64,000 bases of DNA, taken from contig DLPD01000025.1 in NCBI GenBank assembly GCA_002479785.1, positions 13,707-77,706 on the forward strand, in the 5' to 3' direction. This document shows, one piece after another, positions 17,189 through 25,298 of the stretch. The notes beneath the pieces are model-generated. The model had not been told where the DNA came from. It saw only the letters and a program-made list of their open reading frames with translations, and did no database searches. The number at the start of each line of letters is the position of its first letter. Positions within the stretch are counted from its first letter, which is position 1. The DNA comes from Cytophagaceae bacterium UBA7467. GTDB lineage: Bacteria > Bacteroidota > Bacteroidia > Cytophagales > Spirosomataceae. Made by a program: the position numbers and the translations under genes.

Positions 17189-17988
17189 TGAAAGCTTTAA
17201 CAGATGTTTTAAAAGATTCTTCACAGCTCGTTCGAGAGGCTGGTCAATGGATTCTGCAGCAATCATCTCAGTTTACGAGTTCTGATATCATTTATAAAGG
17301 AACAAATGATTTAGTTTCGTTTGTCGACCAGCAGGCTGAAGCGAAATTAAAACAGGGTCTTTCTGCTATTTTTCCAGAAGCGGACTTTATTGCGGAGGAA
17401 ACTTCGTCTAATTATGAGGAAGTAGGGGATGGGTACTATTGGGTGATTGATCCGTTAGATGGTACTACAAATTTCTTGCACAAATTACCTGTATTTGCGG
17501 TTTCGGTAGGATTAATTCTGAATAAACAGCCTATTTTAGGATTGATTTATGAGCCAAATCGCGATGAATTGTTTACTGCGCTAAAGGGTCATGGTGCGCA
17601 TTTGAATGGAAAGCCTATCCAGGTTTCTCCTGAAAATTCGCTTTCTAAGTCATTATTGGCTACAGGATTTCCTTATTATGATTTCTCTTATCAAGACCGC
17701 TATTTAGATTTATTGAAGGAACTAATGCGCTCCTCGCACGGTTTAAGACGCATGGGTGCGGCAGCAATTGATTTGGCTTATACGGCTTGCGGTCGTTTTG
17801 AGGGCTTTTTTGAGGCTAATTTGAAGCCTTGGGATGTGGCCGCTGGTAAAATCATCATAGAAGAGGCTGGCGGAATGGTGACCAATTTTTCGGGTGGTCA
17901 AGACGTTATTTTTACCGGTGAAATTATTGGTGCAGGACCTATATTCTCAGAATTTTTAGGAACTTTGCAATCTAAGTGGTTTGATTAA
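17188..17988 (+). CDS. suhB: Inositol monophosphatase family protein (SuhB-like)
   Basis: 266-aa Mg-dependent, Li-sensitive phosphatase fold. Seen: acidic EE (FIAEETSS, about residues 69-76), metal/phosphate motif WVIDPLDGTTNF near 89-100 and the second signature KPWDVAAGKIIIEEAGG near 213-229. It hydrolyses inositol-1-phosphate or related sugar phosphates; in some bacteria SuhB also acts in rRNA transcription, which cannot be judged here. The TAATG overlap with the protease gene and the 1-nt gap to the next small gene show it is inside one operon. Confidence 0.93.
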   Translation: MKALTDVLKDSSQLVREAGQWILQQSSQFTSSDIIYKGTNDLVSFVDQQAEAKLKQGLSAIFPEADFIAEETSSNYEEVGDGYYWVIDPLDGTTNFLHKLPVFAVSVGLILNKQPILGLIYEPNRDELFTALKGHGAHLNGKPIQVSPENSLSKSLLATGFPYYDFSYQDRYLDLLKELMRSSHGLRRMGAAAIDLAYTACGRFEGFFEANLKPWDVAAGKIIIEEAGGMVTNFSGGQDVIFTGEIIGAGPIFSEFLGTLQSKWFD

Positions 17989-17989
17989 C

Positions 17990-18154
17990 ATGGAAAACGG
18001 GATCATCTTTGTGGTATTTGCTGCGGCGCTCATTTATTTGGTGCGCCTAGTATACCTTCAGTTTTGGGGTAAGAATGCAGGAAACTGCGCCAAAGGCTGT
18101 GGAACTTGCGCGGCTTCTTCCACCATCGATAAATTGAACAGTGAAAGAAGCTAA
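17990..18154 (+). CDS. Small FeoB-associated-like Cys-rich membrane protein
   Basis: 54 aa: MENGIIFVVFAAALIYLVRL forms one N-terminal membrane helix, followed by a basic/aromatic edge and a Cys cluster CAKGCGTC (residues 33-40), then a short polar tail. This is the layout of the FeoB-associated Cys-rich membrane protein family, whose role is unclear (iron or metal binding has been proposed from linkage to FeoB). No feoB is in the window. ATG 17990 lies 1 nt after suhB, and its last 14 nt overlap the GTG start of the ABC exporter gene, which supports real translation. Confidence 0.75.
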   Translation: MENGIIFVVFAAALIYLVRLVYLQFWGKNAGNCAKGCGTCAASSTIDKLNSERS

Positions 18155-19892
18155 TTCCGGTAAAACATTCGATTTTCAGATTATTAAACGGTTATATGGC
18201 TTTATTCAGCCGTACCGTTTTCGCTTTTGGTTTCTGGTCTTTTTGATACTTTGCATGGCGGGGATTTCACCTGTTGTACCCTTACTTATACGCTATACCT
18301 TAGATCATTACTTAGGATTGACCTTTCAGTCTGATTTGTTGCGAATGCTGGGTTGGATGCTGGGAGCACTGTTACTTCAAACAGGCTTACAATTTTCCAC
18401 TTCCTATTTAGCTGGATATTTAGGTCAAACCGTTATCCGCGACATACGCATTCAATTGTATGAGAAGATTGTTAACCTTCGCTTAGCATTCTTTGACACA
18501 ACGCCAATCGGGCGTTTGGTGACAAGGACAGTGTCCGATATCGAAACATTGAATGATGTTTTTTCGGAAGGACTAGCTTCCATTGCGGGGGATTTACTGC
18601 AATTATTCTTGATTTTAGGGGTGATGTTTTATGCGGATTGGCGCTTGACTTTGATCATCATTGCCACCGTTCCGTTCATGGTATTTTCCACTTATGTGTT
18701 CAAGGAATACATCAAGAAATCATTCAATGAGGTTCGGACCGCAGTAGCGAATTTGAATTCTTTTGTTCAAGAGCATATTTCAGGGATGTTAATCGTCCAA
18801 ATGTTTCACGCAGAGAAGCAAGAATTAGCGAAATTCAATCGCATAAATGAGGAGCATCGCGATGCTAATATTCGAGGTATTTTAGCCTATTCGGTCTTTT
18901 TTCCGGTAGCTGACGTGATTGCTGCGATTGGAACGGGGCTGGTGGTGTGGGCGGCGTCTACTTATATCGTGAAAGAGGAGATGGGAGTGGGGACATTGAC
19001 TGCGTTTATCATGTTTATCAACTTGTTTTATCGTCCTATTCGGATGTTAGCGGATCGTTTCAATACCCTGCAAATGGGGATTGTGTCGACAGAACGTATA
19101 TTAACGCTGTTGGATTCGACCGATTACATCCAGAACAACGGAACGATACAGGCGGATCACATCGAAGGCAAAATTGAATTTTCGGAGGTCACTTTCGCCT
19201 ATCAGGAGCCAGAATGGGTGGTGAAGAAGGTAAGTTTTACAGTGGAAGCGGGGAAAACATGTGCGATTGTGGGGGCTACCGGAGCGGGTAAGTCGTCTAT
19301 CATAGGACTATTAGGCCGTTTATACGATTGCCAAAGCGGTGAAATCTACATAGACGGCGTTTCTCTGACCTCTTATGAGATTGGTTCTTTGCGGAAAAAT
19401 ATTGCCGTGGTTTTGCAAGATGTTTTCTTGTTTAGCTCATCGATTGCCTACAATATTCACCTTGGTGATGAGTCGATCACTCAGGAAAAAATGAAAGAAG
19501 CAGCGAAAGCGGTGGGTGTCCATGATTTTATACTTTCCTTGCCAGGTGGCTATGATTATGAGGTTAAAGAACGAGGCGCAACACTAAGTGTGGGCCAAAG
19601 GCAGTTAATTTCATTTGTACGTGCTTTGGTCCACAACCCCAAGATTATTGTATTAGACGAAGCCACCTCTTCTGTGGATTCTGAAACGGAAGTGTTGATT
19701 CAGCAAGCTATTTCTACGTTAATGAAAGGGCGTACGGCGGTAGTGATTGCCCATCGACTGTCTACGATTCGGAATTCAGATCAAATCTTAGTGATGGATA
19801 AAGGGGAAATTAAAGAACGAGGTACACAAGATGAATTATTAGCCTTAGATGGTTTATATGCACAACTCTATCATCTACAATTCAGAAAATAA
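18141..19892 (+). CDS. ABC exporter, MsbA-like (fused membrane and ATPase domains)
   Basis: 583 aa half-transporter. Six membrane helices fill about residues 20-310, with the family segment FFDTTPIGRLVTRTVSDIETL. The ATPase follows: Walker A GATGAGKSS near 375-383, Q-loop VVLQDVFLFS, signature LSVGQRQ near 478-484 and Walker B IIVLDEATSSVDSE. It works as a homo- or heterodimer; lipid A flippase (MsbA) or drug/lipid export are the usual roles. The start is GTG 18141 inside the end of the 54-aa gene; the next Met is within the first membrane helices. Last gene of the FKBP operon. Confidence 0.9.
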   Translation: MKEANSGKTFDFQIIKRLYGFIQPYRFRFWFLVFLILCMAGISPVVPLLIRYTLDHYLGLTFQSDLLRMLGWMLGALLLQTGLQFSTSYLAGYLGQTVIRDIRIQLYEKIVNLRLAFFDTTPIGRLVTRTVSDIETLNDVFSEGLASIAGDLLQLFLILGVMFYADWRLTLIIIATVPFMVFSTYVFKEYIKKSFNEVRTAVANLNSFVQEHISGMLIVQMFHAEKQELAKFNRINEEHRDANIRGILAYSVFFPVADVIAAIGTGLVVWAASTYIVKEEMGVGTLTAFIMFINLFYRPIRMLADRFNTLQMGIVSTERILTLLDSTDYIQNNGTIQADHIEGKIEFSEVTFAYQEPEWVVKKVSFTVEAGKTCAIVGATGAGKSSIIGLLGRLYDCQSGEIYIDGVSLTSYEIGSLRKNIAVVLQDVFLFSSSIAYNIHLGDESITQEKMKEAAKAVGVHDFILSLPGGYDYEVKERGATLSVGQRQLISFVRALVHNPKIIVLDEATSSVDSETEVLIQQAISTLMKGRTAVVIAHRLSTIRNSDQILVMDKGEIKERGTQDELLALDGLYAQLYHLQFRK

Positions 19893-19895
19893 ACG

Positions 19896-19903
19896 TATCT
19901 TTG
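19896..19903 (+). promoter_or_regulatory. Exact Bacteroidota -7 element for bamD, near-leaderless
   Basis: TATCTTTG is an exact TAnnTTTG, ending 7 nt before the bamD ATG (19911). Transcription would start at about the initiation codon, so the mRNA would be leaderless or nearly so. The -33 region has no good TTG. Confidence 0.5.
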
Positions 19904-19910
19904 CGGGCTT

Positions 19911-20801
19911 ATGAAATTGAAAAATAAAATTTTAGTTTGTTTAATCGCCTTAATCGGTTTAAGTGCGTGTGGGAAGTTCGAGAAGTTCAGAAAGAGCGCA
20001 AGCGTTCCCACGAAATACAAAGCCGCAGTGGATTATTACAAGAAGAAGGAGTTTGATAAAGCAGGAATCCTTTTTGATGAGATTCTGCCTCTTTTGACGG
20101 GTGATTCTACACAAGAAATGGCTACTTTTTATCAGGCCAAATGTGATTTTGAATTAGCTAACTATACTGTTGCGAATACCCACTTCAAGCGTTTCTCTGA
20201 GGTTTTTTCTCGTTCTGAATTTGCAGAAGAATCCATTTATATGGCTGCTTATTCGCTTTATAAAGATTCCCCTAATTTTAATCTAGATCAGACAGGGACC
20301 TTATCTGCTATTAATGAGTTGCAGAGTTATTTGAATAATTATCCGGACTCAAAATACCGCGAGGATTGCAGTTTGATGATTAAAGATCTGCGGAAGAAAT
20401 TAGAGAAAAAAGCCTATGAAAAGGCGAAGTTGTATTACAAGACATCACCTTTCAATATTGCCTCATTGAAGTCTGCCGTTATCGAGATTACGAATTTTCA
20501 GCGTGACTTCCCTGATTCCGATTACAACGAGGAGATGGCCTATTTCAAGATTGTTTCCCAGTTTGATTTGGCAAAAAGTACTATCGAATACAAACAAAAA
20601 GAGCGTTACGAGGAAGTATTGAAGTTCTATTTAGAATTCATTGATAAGTATCCACAAAGTTCTTATTTGAAAACGGCTGAAAAATGGTATACAACCAGTC
20701 AAAATGAAGTGACTCGTATCGCTAAATTAGAAGCTGAATACAAGGCATTGCAGGAAAAAGAGAAGTCCAATACTTCAAAAATTGCTACGAGCCCGCAATA
20801 G
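19911..20801 (+). CDS. bamD: Outer membrane protein assembly factor BamD
   Basis: 296-aa lipoprotein of the Bam complex, which inserts beta-barrels into the outer membrane. The lipobox is LIGLSAC (Cys about residue 20). The rest is helical TPR-type repeats with recognisable spots: YKAAVDYYKKKEFDKAGILFDEILP, ATFYQAKCDFELANYTVANTHFKRF, and YPDSKYREDC near 144-153, close to the BamD/YfiO pattern. Directly followed by the RNA polymerase omega gene and DUF4835, a linkage I know from other Bacteroidota. Confidence 0.92.
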   Translation: MKLKNKILVCLIALIGLSACGKFEKFRKSASVPTKYKAAVDYYKKKEFDKAGILFDEILPLLTGDSTQEMATFYQAKCDFELANYTVANTHFKRFSEVFSRSEFAEESIYMAAYSLYKDSPNFNLDQTGTLSAINELQSYLNNYPDSKYREDCSLMIKDLRKKLEKKAYEKAKLYYKTSPFNIASLKSAVIEITNFQRDFPDSDYNEEMAYFKIVSQFDLAKSTIEYKQKERYEEVLKFYLEFIDKYPQSSYLKTAEKWYTTSQNEVTRIAKLEAEYKALQEKEKSNTSKIATSPQ

Positions 20802-20821
20802 TATTTCTTAAAAATTAACGT

Positions 20822-20829
20822 TAAATTTG
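20822..20829 (+). promoter_or_regulatory. Exact Bacteroidota -7 element for the omega-subunit gene
   Basis: TAAATTTG, an exact TAnnTTTG, 20 nt before the ATG at 20850 in the 48-nt gap after bamD. It suggests rpoZ has its own start site in addition to bamD readthrough. Confidence 0.45.
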
Positions 20830-20849
20830 CAATCTTAAATTATATAGAG

Positions 20850-21176
20850 ATGTCTAAGACTCCAACAAATCCATCCATCATTACACGTGATGTAGACAAG
20901 ATCGCTGCTAAAACTGGTAACGTTTACGAATCAATCACGATCGTAGGACAACGTGCTCGTCAGATTTCAAGCAAGATGAAAGAAGAATTATCAGGTAAAT
21001 TATCTGAGTTCGCTTCTTCTGTAGACAATCTAGAAGAGATTTTTGAGAACCGTGAGCAAATCGAAATCTCCAAATACTACGAGCGTATGCCTAAGCCTTC
21101 CGCTTTAGCTATCGATGATTTTTTAGCTGATAAAGTTGATTTCAGAAACCGCGAAGAAGGTACAACTGAAAACTAA
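20850..21176 (+). CDS. rpoZ: DNA-directed RNA polymerase omega subunit (Bacteroidota type)
   Basis: 108 aa. The core region NVYESITIVGQRARQISSKMKEEL matches the omega/Rpb6 family helix that clamps the beta-prime C-terminus; the Bacteroidota version has the extended C-terminal part seen here (KYYERMPKPSALAIDDFLADKVDF). Position between bamD and DUF4835 is the usual Bacteroidota place. It helps assemble RNA polymerase and is small and dispensable in some bacteria. Codon use is that of a highly expressed gene. Confidence 0.88.
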   Translation: MSKTPTNPSIITRDVDKIAAKTGNVYESITIVGQRARQISSKMKEELSGKLSEFASSVDNLEEIFENREQIEISKYYERMPKPSALAIDDFLADKVDFRNREEGTTEN

Positions 21177-21201
21177 TCAAATCAGATTTTAACGATCGAT
21201 C

Positions 21202-22104
21202 ATGAAATCATTCCGATTTCTGTTGATATTCCTTTTAAGTTCTTGGGCTGTTGAGGCTCAAGAACTTTTAACTTCTATTAGTATCAGTACAGAGCAATTA
21301 CAGCTCGATCAGCAGCGTGGCGGTTCTCAAGTGTACGCTGAATTACAAAGAACGATGCAGGAATTTATGAATGGCCGAAGATGGTCATCGGATAATTTTG
21401 CACCGGAAGAAAAAATCAAATTCAATATCAATTTACTGTTAACCAAGTCTTCAGCACAAGGTGATATCGAGGCTACTGCGCGTGTGCAAGTGTTGCGTCC
21501 TGTTTTTGGCACTTCCTATGAGACCGTATTGCTGAATTTAGTAGACAAAAATTTCAATTTCAAGTACCAATTAGGCACGCCCATCACCTATAATGACAAT
21601 AGTTTCTCAGATAATCTGAGTTCGTTGTTAGCCTTTTATGCCTATTTGGGATTAACGTATTCCTACGATTCTTTTGGACCTCGTGGCGGAGAATCTTTCG
21701 TGCAGAAGCTGAATAATCTGACGAATCTAGCCCAAAACTCGGGTTCAGGATGGGGTGTTATTTCTGATGTGAGAAGCAGAATGGGTGTTTCGGAGAATTT
21801 GATTAATCAAAACCTGCAACCGATGCGGGATGTCTATTACAATTACCACCGGGTTTATTTGGATAAAATGTCTGAGAATCCAGATGCGGCAAGAAAAGGT
21901 ATATTAGAGATATTGAAATCGATTCGTCAAATCAATTCATTGCGCCCTGGTGCGGCTAGTATTCGGGTCTTTTTTGATGCCAAATCGGAAGAAATCATTT
22001 CTCTTCTCGACGAAGCCCTTCCGGCAGAACGCCAGCAAGCCTTTACGTATTTGAGTACGTTAGATCCGATTAGGACGGAGGCGTATCGCAGATTATTAAA
22101 ATAG
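21202..22104 (+). CDS. DUF4835 family exported protein
   Basis: 300 aa with signal peptide MKSFRFLLIFLLSSWAVEA, followed at once by QELL. The body matches my memory of DUF4835: LQRTMQEFMNGRRWSSDNFAPEEKI, then ARVQVLRPVFGTSYETVLLN, FSDNLSSLLAFYAYLGLTYSYDSFGPRGG and MRDVYYNYHRVYLDKM. Function unknown; it is conserved in Bacteroidota next to bamD and omega, so an envelope role is likely. coaBC and recN, which usually share this locus, are missing here. The last six codons lie inside a perfect 23-bp palindrome that includes the stop codon. Confidence 0.85.
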   Translation: MKSFRFLLIFLLSSWAVEAQELLTSISISTEQLQLDQQRGGSQVYAELQRTMQEFMNGRRWSSDNFAPEEKIKFNINLLLTKSSAQGDIEATARVQVLRPVFGTSYETVLLNLVDKNFNFKYQLGTPITYNDNSFSDNLSSLLAFYAYLGLTYSYDSFGPRGGESFVQKLNNLTNLAQNSGSGWGVISDVRSRMGVSENLINQNLQPMRDVYYNYHRVYLDKMSENPDAARKGILEILKSIRQINSLRPGAASIRVFFDAKSEEIISLLDEALPAERQQAFTYLSTLDPIRTEAYRRLLK

Positions 22105-22132
22105 CCGGAGGCTATTTTAATAATCTGCGATA
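22084..22132. repeat. Perfect 23-bp palindrome spanning the DUF4835 stop codon
   Basis: Left arm 22084-22106 (starts TATCGCAGATT, ends ATAGCC), spacer GGA, right arm 22110-22132. All 23 positions pair. The TAG stop (22102-22104) and the last six sense codons are in the left arm. No T-run follows, so it is not a classical terminator, though it would block 3' exonucleases. A heptad array begins at the last two bases. Confidence 0.9.
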
Positions 22133-22158
22133 AAGCATAGAGCACAAAGCATAAAGAA
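22131..22158 (+). repeat. Heptad repeat array, class 1, after DUF4835
   Basis: Four tandem 7-mers in the gene's direction: TAAAGCA, TAGAGCA, CAAAGCA, TAAAGAA, then a decaying TAAATTT. The array starts 26 nt after the stop codon, at the end of the palindrome. Confidence 0.85.
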
Positions 22159-22242
22159 TAAATTTTGTAGCAAATTAGTCCGAAGTATGGAGGAAAAAAG
22201 AAGGTTTTTTGATTGAAAATTCTGAAGCTGAAATTTTGTTTG

Positions 22243-22320
22243 GCTGAGAGTATTTTAAAAAGCAATTCAGAAAATTATTGCGCAGCACAATTTTCAAATT
22301 GGTATTTAAAATGCCTCAGC
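22243..22320 (-). repeat. Long imperfect hairpin after tilS with GCTGCGC core
   Basis: GCTGAG (22243-22248) pairs with CTCAGC (22315-22320), and the inside pairs imperfectly up to a tight core 22270-22295 that reads, on the minus strand, TTGTGCTGCGCAATAATTTT. The element begins at the base next to the tilS stop. The same core sits in a hairpin after the symporter gene at 63897-63958, again in the gene's direction. 22160-22242 shows nothing else I can name. Confidence 0.6.
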
Positions 22321-23655
22321 TTAATTATTTTCCGGTGTGGGTTTCAATTCAAACACCGCCACTAATTCCGTCTTATCCGTCACCTTATTTCGGTTATCAA
22401 TTCGTTGCCCTAGGATCCAGGCCACTGATCCTTTGCTTAACAGAATTTGTGTATTCTTTTTAATAGCTAGGGGTACTTTCTTGTCGGTAAGGAAGTCAGA
22501 GATTAATTTCTTTTGATTCATTCCTAATGGGCAAAACCAATCGCCTTCTTGTACTTTGCGGATTTCTAATGGAAAATCGAGTGTATCTGCATCCAGACAG
22601 GCTACATTCGGATCAGTGATCGCTTTCCAATCCGCGGTTCGTTCTTCAATGAATATATGCAGTTCCTGATTCCCGATTTGTATTACCTCATCTTCTTCTG
22701 AAATGACGATCGGTTTATAATCTGCTTGGCTTTTGGGAGATAAGATCCATTGACCTCTATCAATGTTTAAACTGTGGCTGGGGGATTCAAAAATTGCGCC
22801 CACTTTGTCAGCCTGTAAGATTGCTTCGATAGAAGTAGCGTTGAAATGGTGTTTTAATAACCATTCTGTCAATAAGACAGTATTTTTTGTCGAAGCAGCG
22901 GGTATTTTAATTTTTACATTCCCAGCTGAATCAGTGGAAATGTTTTCATCAATAAACGTTTGTAATTCTTCTTGCATCCAAGCTTCGATTCCTTTGATTT
23001 TTGCGCTAGTAGAAGCTAGTGTTTGCTCGAAATTCGCGTTTAATTTCTGGAATTTGGGCATAATTTCGTGGCGAATGAAATTGCGCTGGTATTTAGTGGA
23101 TTCATTGGAGGAATCTTCACGCCATGCTAGTTTGTGTGCGACTACGAAGTCGAAAATCGCCTCTTGGCTAGCAAATGATAGGGGGCGAATTAGGTTCCCA
23201 GTTTTAATGGGGATTCCGTGGAAACCAGCAATTCCAGTTCCACGAACTAGATTAATCAGCATCGTTTCTGCACTATCTAATTGGTGATGACCAGTGGCGA
23301 TATAATCGTAACCTTCCTTTACGCGGATTTCTTCGAACCATTGGTAACGCAAAATACGAGCGGCCATTTGGGTGGAGATCTTCTCCTGAGCGGCGAAAGC
23401 GTTGGTATCGAAACAGATGGTGTGGTAGGGCACTTTAAGGGTTTTGGCGAATTTCTTCACGAAAACTTCATCCGCTAACGATTCTTCACCCCGAAGGCTG
23501 AAGTTGACGTGGGCAATTCCAAATTTGAATTTGGCCAAAGAAAATAGCTTACTCAACACCATCGAGTCGATTCCTCCGCTAACGGCAATCAAAATTTTCT
23601 GATTAGGTTGGAATAAATTCTCTTTTTGGACAAAATGGATAAAATCTTCCAGCAT
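22321..23655 (-). CDS. tilS: tRNA(Ile)-lysidine synthetase TilS
   Basis: 444 aa from ATG 23655 (MLEDFIHFVQKENLF). This start gives the usual spacing to the PP-loop; an ATG at 23679 would add MNTQFTIF. TilS joins lysine to C34 of tRNA-Ile(CAU) using ATP, changing both its codon and its amino acid identity. Seen: PP-loop AVSGGIDSM near residues 23-31, ATGHHQLDSAETMLINLVRGTGIAG near 125-149, a long linker, and a C-terminal TilS domain (VQEGDWFCPLGMNQKKLISDFLTDKKVP). Divergent from the OstA-like gene with only 56 nt between starts. Confidence 0.93.
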   Translation of the reverse strand: MLEDFIHFVQKENLFQPNQKILIAVSGGIDSMVLSKLFSLAKFKFGIAHVNFSLRGEESLADEVFVKKFAKTLKVPYHTICFDTNAFAAQEKISTQMAARILRYQWFEEIRVKEGYDYIATGHHQLDSAETMLINLVRGTGIAGFHGIPIKTGNLIRPLSFASQEAIFDFVVAHKLAWREDSSNESTKYQRNFIRHEIMPKFQKLNANFEQTLASTSAKIKGIEAWMQEELQTFIDENISTDSAGNVKIKIPAASTKNTVLLTEWLLKHHFNATSIEAILQADKVGAIFESPSHSLNIDRGQWILSPKSQADYKPIVISEEDEVIQIGNQELHIFIEERTADWKAITDPNVACLDADTLDFPLEIRKVQEGDWFCPLGMNQKKLISDFLTDKKVPLAIKKNTQILLSKGSVAWILGQRIDNRNKVTDKTELVAVFELKPTPENN

Positions 23656-23711
23656 AAAAATGGTAAATTGCGTGTTCAATGGAGCTACGAAATTAGCGAT
23701 TCAATTTCAAG

Positions 23712-25247
23712 ATGCGTTACAAAGGTTGGATTTTCCTGGTTTTTCTTCTCAGTTTGTCGTTATTCGCACAAGCACAGGGGCAGCTTTTGCAAGTCATTCG
23801 AGCAGATAGTTTGAATGGGATGCAACAGGATTTAATTGTGCGCAAAACATTGGTAGGTCGCGTGTTATTGCAACAGGGAACTACCACACTTTACTGTGAT
23901 CAGGCCGTCTTAAATTCAACGACGAATAACGTAGAGGCCTATGGCCACGTGCGTATCATTCAAGCGGATACGGTGACCATTACGGGGGATACTGCTTTGT
24001 ACAATGGTAATATGCGCCAGGCCTACATCAGTGGCCGAGTGAAATTAGATGATCATACGATTATCTTGAATACACCCAAATTAGACTACGACTTAAACTC
24101 TAAAATGGCTATTTACCACTCTGGAGCTAAGATAATCGACAAGAAATCTACCTTGACCAGTAGGGAAGGATTTTATCATACGGTCACTAAAAATTTTCTT
24201 TTTAAAGATAAAGTGCGCGTCATCGATAAGGATGGAGGATCTGTTAAGGCAGATTCTTTGAAATACAATACAGCTTCGAAAGAAGCCTATTTTATTGCTC
24301 CCACTCAAATTGTGACAAAAAAGGATACGGTCATCACGAGTCGCGGTTTTTATAATACGATCACAAAAGTCTCGAATTTTACCGGTCGATCTACCGCTAA
24401 AACGGATGAATATATTTTAACGGCGGATACTTTATTTTACGATTCCCCTACCCAAATTGGGGTAGCAAAAGGGAAGGTCGAATTTATTAGTCAAAAAGAA
24501 AAAGTAATTCTGAAGGGTGATCATGGGCGCTATGCCGGTAAAACGGGTATTACTCGGGTCTATGGCCACGCCTGGATGCAGAATATTATGGAGAAAGATA
24601 CGCTGTATTTGACGGCGGATACCTTGGTCTCTTTGAACCTAAAAAAGGATTCGATTCGGAAGTTGTACGCCTATAAAAATGTCCTTATTTACAAGTCAGA
24701 TTTGTCAGGCAGATGCGATTCGCTGGGTTATAATGTGCAGGATTCCATTATTCATTTTTACCAAAAACCGATACTCTGGACCCAAGATTCGCAATCCCAA
24801 GCCGACTCTATTTCCCTATTTATGGGGAATCAAAAGCTTAAGGAAATGCGTTTGCGCGGTAAATCCTTCGTGATTTCAATTGATTCTGCGAACCACTTTA
24901 ACCAGATTAAGGGTCGTAAAGTTTGGGTGCATTTTAAAGAGGATTCTAAGTTAAATCGAGTGAATGTAGAGGGGAATGGGGAGAGTATTTATTATGTCAT
25001 CGATGAGAAGAAAGTAACCACCGGCTTAAATCGGGTGGAATGCAGTCGAATGAACTTGTTTTTCGAGGATAACAAAGTGAAGAAGATAGCTTTTATTACT
25101 AAACCTGAGGCAAAGTTTGTGCCTCCTAAAGAGTGGAAAGGCGACCTGCAAGAATTGGATGGATTCCGCTGGAGAATTATTGAAAAGCCATCCCTTCAAA
25201 CAATTCTGAAAAGAGTTGAATACCAAGTTCTTGTTAAAAAACCTTAA
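23712..25247 (+). CDS. OstA/LptA-like LPS-export family protein
   Basis: 511 aa with signal peptide ending LSLFAQAQG (about residue 23). The body is a run of short beta-strand repeats typical of the OstA fold: DSLNGMQQDLIVRKTLVGRVLLQQGTTTLYCDQAVLNSTTNNVEAYGHVRI, and AKTDEYILTADTLFYDSP. Such jellyroll repeats carry lipopolysaccharide across the periplasm in LptA and the N-terminus of LptD. At 511 aa without a C-terminal barrel it is longer than E. coli LptA (about 185 aa) and lacks the LptD beta-barrel, so it is best read as the Bacteroidota OstA-like periplasmic protein. Its exact step is inferred. Confidence 0.82.
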   Translation: MRYKGWIFLVFLLSLSLFAQAQGQLLQVIRADSLNGMQQDLIVRKTLVGRVLLQQGTTTLYCDQAVLNSTTNNVEAYGHVRIIQADTVTITGDTALYNGNMRQAYISGRVKLDDHTIILNTPKLDYDLNSKMAIYHSGAKIIDKKSTLTSREGFYHTVTKNFLFKDKVRVIDKDGGSVKADSLKYNTASKEAYFIAPTQIVTKKDTVITSRGFYNTITKVSNFTGRSTAKTDEYILTADTLFYDSPTQIGVAKGKVEFISQKEKVILKGDHGRYAGKTGITRVYGHAWMQNIMEKDTLYLTADTLVSLNLKKDSIRKLYAYKNVLIYKSDLSGRCDSLGYNVQDSIIHFYQKPILWTQDSQSQADSISLFMGNQKLKEMRLRGKSFVISIDSANHFNQIKGRKVWVHFKEDSKLNRVNVEGNGESIYYVIDEKKVTTGLNRVECSRMNLFFEDNKVKKIAFITKPEAKFVPPKEWKGDLQELDGFRWRIIEKPSLQTILKRVEYQVLVKKP

Positions 25248-25274
25248 AAAGGACAGAGCGGTCTGAAATTGTAC

Positions 25275-25282
25275 TAATTTTG
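25275..25282 (+). promoter_or_regulatory. Exact -7 element before the T9SS sorting-domain gene
   Basis: TAATTTTG, an exact TAnnTTTG, 17 nt before the ATG at 25299. No clear TTG at the -33 position. Confidence 0.45.
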
Positions 25283-25298
25283 TTTCAACGATTTGAGA

